A DNA stretch of 32,811 nucleotides from Nitrospirota bacterium. GTDB lineage: Bacteria > Nitrospirota > Nitrospiria > 2-01-FULL-66-17. Shown here piece after piece: positions 18,814 to 25,391 of the stretch (its first letter is position 1; every line of letters begins with the position of its first letter). The notes below the pieces were generated by a model. The model searched no databases and was not told the origin of the DNA. It saw only the letters and a program-made list of their open reading frames with translations. Location of the stretch: NCBI GenBank assembly GCA_016201825.1, contig JACQCD010000023.1:1-32811 (forward strand), written 5' to 3'. The translations under genes were made by a program, and so were the position numbers.

Positions 18814-20015
18814 GCCCGTTCGAGTACCTGCGCATCGCGCTGGAGGCCCTCGCATCCAACAAGATCCGTTCGTTCCTCACCATGCTCGGAGTGATCATCG
18901 GGGTGGCGTCGGTGATCATGCTGGTCTCGATCGGCGAGGGGGCCAAAACATACATCCGCACCGAGTTAATGGGCATCGGCTCGAATCTGCTGATCATCAC
19001 CCCGGGCAAGACCGAAACGTCGGGGATGGGGCACCCCCCGTCGGGCGGCGTCCACAAGCTGACGATCGAGGATCTGCAGGCCCTGGAAAAGCGGGCACCC
19101 GCCCTCGCGGGGCTGACGCCGATGGTCGTCGCCGGCGCCCCGGTCAAGTACGGCAATCACAGCCGGGATGTCTTGGTCATCGGAACCGACGAGAAATTCG
19201 AAGACATCCGGAATCTCCACGTCGAAATCGGCTCGTTCCTCGGCAAGGGAGACATCGAGGCCCACCGCAAGGTCGCGGTCATCGGCCGCACCGTGAAGAA
19301 AGAGTTGTTCCGGGAAGCGAGTCCGCTGGGTCGCACGGTGAAGATCGGGGAAACCACGTTTCGCATCATCGGGATCATGGAGAGAAAAGGCACGACGTTG
19401 GGCATCGACATCGACGACCTGGTGTTCATTCCGGTGGACACCGCTCAGGATATCTTCGATCAGGACGGCCTGACTCAGATACTCGCCCAAGTCGTCAACG
19501 AGAACGCGATCGAGCGGGCCAAGGATCAGATCCGGCAAGTCTTGGTGCGGCGCCACGCCGGCGAAGAAGACTTTACGATGATCACGCAGCAGGCCATGCT
19601 CTCGACCGCCCAGAGCATCTTGAGCACGTTCACCTACGTGCTGGGAGGGATCGCGAGCATCTCACTGCTGGTGGGCGGAATCGGGATCATGAACATCATG
19701 CTGGTCTCGGTACGGGAGCGCACCCGCGAGATCGGCTTGCGGAAGGCCATCGGCGCCGCGCAGCGGGACATCCTGATCCAGTTCGTGATCGAAGCGATCA
19801 CCCTCTCGATGATCGGCGGGATCGTCGGCATTCTGCTCGGCGCCGGCATCGCGTACGGCGCGAAGGCGGCGTTCCCCGTCGTCCCGGTCGATATCACCGG
19901 CTGGTCGATCGCCACGGCCTTCACGTTTGCGGTGCTGGTGGGCGTGTTCTTCGGCATCTATCCCGCGACCAAGGCCGCGCGCTTGAATCCGATCGACGCC
20001 CTGCGCTACGAATGA
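18810..20015 (+). CDS. MacB-type ABC transporter permease (FtsX domain)
   Basis: IRSFLTMLGVIIGVASVIMLVSIGEGAKTYI; GGIGIMNIMLVSVRERTREIGLRKAIGA; GTG start overlapping the ATPase stop. Confidence 0.95.
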   Translation: MSPFEYLRIALEALASNKIRSFLTMLGVIIGVASVIMLVSIGEGAKTYIRTELMGIGSNLLIITPGKTETSGMGHPPSGGVHKLTIEDLQALEKRAPALAGLTPMVVAGAPVKYGNHSRDVLVIGTDEKFEDIRNLHVEIGSFLGKGDIEAHRKVAVIGRTVKKELFREASPLGRTVKIGETTFRIIGIMERKGTTLGIDIDDLVFIPVDTAQDIFDQDGLTQILAQVVNENAIERAKDQIRQVLVRRHAGEEDFTMITQQAMLSTAQSILSTFTYVLGGIASISLLVGGIGIMNIMLVSVRERTREIGLRKAIGAAQRDILIQFVIEAITLSMIGGIVGILLGAGIAYGAKAAFPVVPVDITGWSIATAFTFAVLVGVFFGIYPATKAARLNPIDALRYE

Positions 20016-20043
20016 GATCCACGCCCGTGCTCGCGATCCGGGA

Positions 20044-20061
20044 CCGAAGGACATTCTTCGG
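20044..20061 (+). terminator. possible terminator hairpin CCGAAG-GACATT-CTTCGG
   Basis: 6-bp stem followed by CGGGTTTCATTTC, 28 nt after the permease stop, between convergent genes. Confidence 0.4.
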
Positions 20062-20072
20062 CGGGTTTCATT

Positions 20073-20501
20073 TCATCGAGGCACGCCCCGAGCCCTCTCG
20101 TTAGCCCACGTCGGATCGGCGCGTTGGGGGGATCGCAACGATCCTCCCGTCACCGCCGCCGGAATGGCGATCGCCACGAGCGTGATCTGATACCACATCG
20201 GCTCCTGCAGCCAGTGCATGCCCATCGACATGAGTCCCAGCGCGACCATCATCGTGCCGAGGGCAGCCGCATGGACGATCGGCGATCGGCCGGCGACCAT
20301 CGCCGTCACGAATCCCGCGGCAATCATCAACGCGACATCGGAGGTCAGAATCGCGAGCAGCCAGAACGTGCTGGGGAAGATATCTTCACCCGGCGCCGGC
20401 AGCGCCCCGGGGAACAACGCCTGGATGGCGGCGAACTTGGCGATGGTGGCCACCGCCAAGACCATATAACCAACCACCACAGCGATCACGCTTCGTACCA
20501 T
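20073..20501 (-). CDS. hypothetical multi-TM membrane protein (142 aa)
   Basis: Four hydrophobic segments: MVRSVIAVVVGYMVLAVATIAKFAAIQALF, TFWLLAILTSDVALMIAAGFVTAMVAG, AALGTMMVALGLMSMGMHW, ITLVAIAIPAAVTGG. Confidence 0.7.
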   Translation of the reverse strand: MVRSVIAVVVGYMVLAVATIAKFAAIQALFPGALPAPGEDIFPSTFWLLAILTSDVALMIAAGFVTAMVAGRSPIVHAAALGTMMVALGLMSMGMHWLQEPMWYQITLVAIAIPAAVTGGSLRSPQRADPTWANERARGVPR

Positions 20502-20641
20502 GCTCGATTTCTCATCGTTGGCATCAGCTGAGTTCGACGCGTACGGGCCATCAATACTCCAACGGCGACCCCCGTGGCAAGTCCCTCTTTCGTGTGAGGC
20601 GATGATCTGCCGGATCGCTCACGGGGTCGACGGCAACAGCG

Positions 20642-22381
20642 CTACCGCTTGAGGGCGAATTCGAACACCGAGTGACAGCGGTCGCAGCGGGCGCCGAGCT
20701 CCCCTTCGTGAATATCGTCAGCTCGGTGACAGACGCCGCAAAGGGTCGGGGTCTTGGTCGTGAAGAGCGGCTTGAGATGACAGTCCTGACACTTCACCTT
20801 GGTATGGGCGCCCCGGAGCGCGTAGCCCGTTTCCTTGGTGTGGTCGAAATCCTTTCGCTCCCAGGTGGCGTCGGTGTGACATCGCTCGCACTGGGTGCCG
20901 AACCGGCCATGGTGCTCATCGTCCTTCTTGTGGCAGGTGTAGCACACGCGGCTCGTATCCGCGAACAGCTTCGTCGTATGGCACTTGGCGCACGCCACCG
21001 GCTCGTGCTTCCCCCGCAGCGGAAAGTCCGTTTTCTGGTGATCGAACGCCGGGGCTTTCTTCCAGGTTTTGATGTCGTGACAGGTCTCGCAGCGATCGCC
21101 CAGCTTGGTCTTGTGCACGTCGTCCTTTTTGTGACACCCCACGCAGGTGGTGGGCGTTTGATCCAGTTTCGGCGTCGTGTGGCAGGTCAGACACTCGACT
21201 TTGCGATGTTTGTCCAGCAACGGGAAATCGGTCTTGCCATGATCGAACGTCGTTTCCTTCCAGTCCCGCTCGACGTGGCAGCTTTCGCACTTCGGGCCGA
21301 GGATTCCTTTGTGCGGGTCGTCCGTCTTGTGGCACTGGACGCATTGCATCGGCGTGCCTTTGAAGCGTTCGCCCTCGTGGCACTTCTTGCACGGCACCTC
21401 GGCGTGCTTGCCAAGAAGGGGATACTTAGTCTTGGAGTGGTCGAAACGGAACTTTTCCCAGTCAGACGGCGCGTGGCAGTCTGCGCATTGCGTGCCCAAT
21501 TTCCCTTTGTGGTAGTCGTCCTTCTTGTGACAGGCGTAGCAGGCCTGCGGCGTGTCGGCCAGCTTGGGCGTCTTGTGACAGGCGAGGCATTCCACCTCGC
21601 GGTGCTTGCCGGTTAGGGGATAGTGGGTTTTATCGTGGTCGAACGTACTTTTCTTCCAATTGGCGGCGGTGTGGCACGTCTCGCATTTGGGGCCGAGAAC
21701 CGCTTTGTGCGGATCGTCCTTCTTGTGGCAGGCGACGCATGCCGTCGGCGTCTCCTTAACCTCGACCCCCTTGGCGTGGCACTTGTCGCACTTCACCGCC
21801 TCGTGCTTTCCCGTGAGGGGAAAGTCGGTTTTAGAATGGTCGAACCGGATCTCCTTCCATGACTCGGCGGTATGGCATTGCTCGCAGGCTTGGCCGAGAG
21901 CGCCCTTGTGGTAATCGTCCTTCTTGTGGCAGGAAAAACAGACCTTCGGCGTCTCGCGAAACTTCGGCTTCGTGTGGCATTTGTCGCACGCCACGGTCCG
22001 ATGTTTGCCGACCAGCTCGTACTCCGTTTTGGTGTGGTCGAACGTTTGCTTGTCCAGCGTGACGAGCTGAAACTCGCGCCCCTTGTGTTCCGAATGGCAG
22101 ACCTCGCACTTGGCGGTGTCGGTCCTACCGTGGAAGCCTCGCTGCTTGGTGAGGTCGGTCTCGACTTCCTTGTGGCAGGCCACGCACTTTGCCCGGAACG
22201 CCCTTCCGAGCGCCGCGTGGCAATCGAAGCAGCTCTCCTCCACCTTGGCATGGGGCTCGGCCACCTTCCCCGGCATCACGCCCTTGAAGAGGCTGACGGC
22301 CTGGGCAAACGCCGGCCACAACGACGCAACAAGAACGACGAGGAGAACGTATTTAACGAAACGGCTGAGAGTCAGGAACAC
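20642..22381 (-). CDS. multiheme c-type cytochrome, 24 CXXCH motifs, seven tri-heme modules
   Basis: Manual count of 24 CXXCH in 579 aa; repeated FDHxKTxFPLxGKHxxVxCxxCH...TPxxCxxCHKKDDxHKGxLGxxCxxCH....W; N-terminal signal/TM segment. Confidence 0.95.
   Translation of the reverse strand: MFLTLSRFVKYVLLVVLVASLWPAFAQAVSLFKGVMPGKVAEPHAKVEESCFDCHAALGRAFRAKCVACHKEVETDLTKQRGFHGRTDTAKCEVCHSEHKGREFQLVTLDKQTFDHTKTEYELVGKHRTVACDKCHTKPKFRETPKVCFSCHKKDDYHKGALGQACEQCHTAESWKEIRFDHSKTDFPLTGKHEAVKCDKCHAKGVEVKETPTACVACHKKDDPHKAVLGPKCETCHTAANWKKSTFDHDKTHYPLTGKHREVECLACHKTPKLADTPQACYACHKKDDYHKGKLGTQCADCHAPSDWEKFRFDHSKTKYPLLGKHAEVPCKKCHEGERFKGTPMQCVQCHKTDDPHKGILGPKCESCHVERDWKETTFDHGKTDFPLLDKHRKVECLTCHTTPKLDQTPTTCVGCHKKDDVHKTKLGDRCETCHDIKTWKKAPAFDHQKTDFPLRGKHEPVACAKCHTTKLFADTSRVCYTCHKKDDEHHGRFGTQCERCHTDATWERKDFDHTKETGYALRGAHTKVKCQDCHLKPLFTTKTPTLCGVCHRADDIHEGELGARCDRCHSVFEFALKR
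20645..22042 (-). repeat. seven tandem tri-heme protein modules (about 66 aa each)
   Basis: Module boundaries at successive FDH(T/S/D/G/Q)KT motifs in the 24-heme cytochrome. Confidence 0.85.
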
Positions 22382-22387
22382 ATCGGG

Positions 22388-23284
22388 TTAGAATAGCAGA
22401 ACAGCAACAAGATGAAAGAGCACGGTGATGACGAGCACCACCAGAAGCGGGAGGTGCAGATGGTGCCAGAAACGAAACGCGCGCTCGGTGGCCTCCATGA
22501 GGGCAATGCGCTTCTCGAAGCCGGTCTTGATCGCGATGCCCTGGATACCCTCCACTTCAAGCATCGCGCGTTCCCGGGGAGCAAGGTGCCGGCGTGCGAG
22601 GAGATCCGCGTTAAACTCGTCGGCAGCCAGGCGGAGAATCCTTCGCTCCAGGACATCGAGTTTGAGCAGCAAATAAAACGAACGAACGACGCCGACGTTC
22701 TTGCCCGCCATCCGCAACGCGAAGAACTGCTGGATCTTATCGAGAAGCCTCTGCGAGACCCCGTTCTTGCCGGCGACTTCCAGATCGATCAACTGCCGCT
22801 GCTTTTCCAACTGTTTGAGCCCCGCCCGCTCGCCGCCGAGCGTCTGGAGGATGTGGCCGTGGATGTACTTGCCGAACAGGCCGCTTCCCACCACGATGAG
22901 CATACTGTACACCGCCACCCCGGAGTTGGGGGCCAGGATGTTAAACGTCGCGTGATACATGACGAGGGTCGGCCCGGCCAGGCACATCATGATATGGGTG
23001 CTCAGCCATCCGGAGAGTTTTCCGCGCTTCTTCAGCGCCGCGACACGCTTGCGGAGCGAGTACATCACCGCTCCAATCACCATCAACGACAACCCAGCGC
23101 CCCCCAGCGACATCCCGAACGGCGAGTTCGAGGTGTAGGGCTCGAACATGATCACGTAGAATGGCCCCACACCCCAGATCAGTGCGAACCCCAGGTACTT
23201 CACCGCGCGGAGGACTCCAGACGAGGGTCGGATCCATTGCAGGCGGATCGGAGCGACTTCGTTCTGTGAAAGCGTGATGTCCAT
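22388..23284 (-). CDS. di-heme b-type membrane protein (cytochrome b-like, putative quinol/electron transfer)
   Basis: 298 aa; TM helices with H-13-H pairs (HIMMCLAGPTLVMYH; HLPLLVVLVITVLFH), plus KYIHGHI; no recognised family name from sequence alone. Confidence 0.75.
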   Translation of the reverse strand: MDITLSQNEVAPIRLQWIRPSSGVLRAVKYLGFALIWGVGPFYVIMFEPYTSNSPFGMSLGGAGLSLMVIGAVMYSLRKRVAALKKRGKLSGWLSTHIMMCLAGPTLVMYHATFNILAPNSGVAVYSMLIVVGSGLFGKYIHGHILQTLGGERAGLKQLEKQRQLIDLEVAGKNGVSQRLLDKIQQFFALRMAGKNVGVVRSFYLLLKLDVLERRILRLAADEFNADLLARRHLAPRERAMLEVEGIQGIAIKTGFEKRIALMEATERAFRFWHHLHLPLLVVLVITVLFHLVAVLLF

Positions 23285-23334
23285 CGGACCTCGTTTTCCG
23301 CCCCCGCGCGCTTGACGGCGCCCGGGGAAAGTTC

Positions 23335-23640
23335 TTACATCGTGATCTTGAGTTCCGCTCCGTCCACTCGCACGGGGTACGTCTCAGCCTCAAACCCGGG
23401 ATGCTCGTCTGACTCGCCGGTCTTGAGCGAAAACTCCCACTCGTGGGTCGGACAGACGATCGCGCAATTTTTCACCTCGCCATCGCACAGAGAGTTGCCC
23501 TCGTGGGGGCACACCCCGTTGATTGCGTAGAATTGGCCGCCGTGATTGATCAGCAGGATCTCCGCGCCGTTGACCTTCACAACCTTGCGGGCTCCAGGTC
23601 CCACCTCAGTCGCCTTGGCCACCGTGTATTCTTTCGCCAT
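23335..23640 (-). CDS. Rieske [2Fe-2S] ferredoxin-type protein (NirD/biphenyl-dioxygenase-ferredoxin-like)
   Basis: GVCPHEGNSLCDGEVKNCAIVCPTHEWEFSLKTGE (CxH...CxxH ligand pattern); no signal peptide or TM. Confidence 0.92.
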   Translation of the reverse strand: MAKEYTVAKATEVGPGARKVVKVNGAEILLINHGGQFYAINGVCPHEGNSLCDGEVKNCAIVCPTHEWEFSLKTGESDEHPGFEAETYPVRVDGAELKITM

Positions 23641-23714
23641 CGTCTCCTCCCTTCTCGTTGATTAAAATAGTACCTGGCCCCGCCACACCCCGACTGGACA
23701 GTCCCCCACCGGAG

Positions 23715-25385
23715 TCAAAACGCGATCGTCACATTCAATCGGCAAAACAGAGACGCCAGAGATGCACCGTAGAGCAGGTCCTCCCTCGTGTATTCGGCTT
23801 CGGCCGTCACGCTGAGCGCGGTAGTCGGCTCCAGCTCGAGCGAGAGACCTGGCACGTAGCGCACCGAGTCCGCCGTCCCGCCGTTCTTAAAGTTGGTGTA
23901 CTCGACCCGCCCCTTGAGTTGGAGCATCGCCCACGCGTTGAGACGCTCGCCGGCATTGAGATACACCGATTCACTGGCCAGATCGGATCCGGTTTGGTGG
24001 ATGACGAGCAGCGACGCGATATCGGGCACGCGCCAAAAATTGTATTGTGCCACATAGAGCGACACGCGGTCGAGCGCCCGTTCGGTGGTGCTGCCGTCGG
24101 ATTGGGTGATCGTGCTCAGCCCGTGGGAATAGTCCGCGTTCGTCGACCACATGGGGCTGATCGTCCATCGCAGCCCCACCCGGGTATCCGTCGAGTCGAT
24201 GGTATGCGCCCGGGCCATCTCCTTGACCGACTCCTCACCTTGGAGAGCCACCCAATCGCTCAGCGAGGTCACGCTCTGCGCCAAGGCCGCAGCGTCCAGC
24301 AGGGCGGTGCTCATCTGGAGATACGGGTCCTTCCGGAGATCACGCGCCACACTCAGACGCAGGTCGTCTCTCACGCCGTAGTCGAGGGAAACGAACCGGT
24401 CATTGAAGTCGCCAAAATGGGCATCGTAGTCGGCGTTGCCAACCACGTCCAAGCGGCCCCAGGTGCTTTGAAGGTTGACCCCCAATGCCTCTCGCTCCGT
24501 GATCCCTTCGTTAAATTGTCGGACGGCATAGAACCGGCCCGTGGTGTGCGCGACGTCTGCCACGCTGAGTCCGGCCTCGTAGAAATAGGTATTGGTGTCG
24601 ACCGAGCCCCGTTTGAAAAAATCCACCGGGAATCCCGACGCCGCATCGAGGGACATCGACGCCAGCGGCCGGTAGTGAACCTCCATCCCGTCGTAGCGGC
24701 TCGATAATCCCCCGGCCGTGGCGGGCTGCCGTCCAAGCCGCACCGTGGCGGTGTCGGCCACGTTCCGCCAATCTGCGTAGAGCTTTTGAATCCTGGCTTG
24801 GTCGTTGTGATCGTTTAACAGATCCCGCGTCCTCAGCCCGCTGAACACCAGCTTCCCTCGGCCATCGGCCAGGTCGCGGACCTGAACGTCCAGCCGCGCC
24901 GAGACCCGGTCCGTCGTCGCGGTGTTCGCGGAATCGAATTCCTGGCCATACTCGTAGTCAGTTGACAGGTTTCCGATGACTCGAATCGCTTTAGTCGGTT
25001 TTCGGACCACTGGCATCACGGGCTGTTCGAGCTGCCGAACCCGATCCTCCGCATCTTGCGCGTTGGGATGTCCCGGGTAATTTAGTAAAAACCGCTTGAA
25101 TTCCGAGAGCGCGTCCGCGGTTCGCCCTTCGAGGTCGTAGCTCCTCGCGATGAGCCACTGCACCTGAGCGAGGTCGTTTTCCCCGGGATAGTTGGAAATG
25201 ATCTGCATCAGCACTCGGCGTGCCTTGACGTAATCACCGTTTCGGAATGCAGCCTCTCCGTCTTGATACGCGGTTTTGATCCCGCCGTTGGTGAAGGCCT
25301 GAGATTGGCCCGTCTGCCTGGTGGTCCACGCGCATCCCTGGACCAGCACGAAAAGACTCAACACCGCCCCCACCAGTAGCCGCAT
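23715..25385 (-). CDS. outer-membrane protein: lipobox + TPR-like repeats + beta-barrel
   Basis: VLSLFVLVQGCAW lipobox; DGEAAFRNGDYVKARRVLMQIISNYPGE / RSYDLEGRTADALSEFKRFLLNYPGHPNAQDAEDRV TPR-like; alternating amphipathic C-terminal 400 aa ending in aromatic F. Confidence 0.8.
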   Translation of the reverse strand: MRLLVGAVLSLFVLVQGCAWTTRQTGQSQAFTNGGIKTAYQDGEAAFRNGDYVKARRVLMQIISNYPGENDLAQVQWLIARSYDLEGRTADALSEFKRFLLNYPGHPNAQDAEDRVRQLEQPVMPVVRKPTKAIRVIGNLSTDYEYGQEFDSANTATTDRVSARLDVQVRDLADGRGKLVFSGLRTRDLLNDHNDQARIQKLYADWRNVADTATVRLGRQPATAGGLSSRYDGMEVHYRPLASMSLDAASGFPVDFFKRGSVDTNTYFYEAGLSVADVAHTTGRFYAVRQFNEGITEREALGVNLQSTWGRLDVVGNADYDAHFGDFNDRFVSLDYGVRDDLRLSVARDLRKDPYLQMSTALLDAAALAQSVTSLSDWVALQGEESVKEMARAHTIDSTDTRVGLRWTISPMWSTNADYSHGLSTITQSDGSTTERALDRVSLYVAQYNFWRVPDIASLLVIHQTGSDLASESVYLNAGERLNAWAMLQLKGRVEYTNFKNGGTADSVRYVPGLSLELEPTTALSVTAEAEYTREDLLYGASLASLFCRLNVTIAF

Positions 25386-25391
25386 CCAGAC

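Noticed and set aside
16862-20015. MacA/MacB-type set as a special resistance island
   Set aside because: Ordinary chromosomal adaptor-ATPase-permease arrangement with no mobile-element signs; substrate cannot be inferred.
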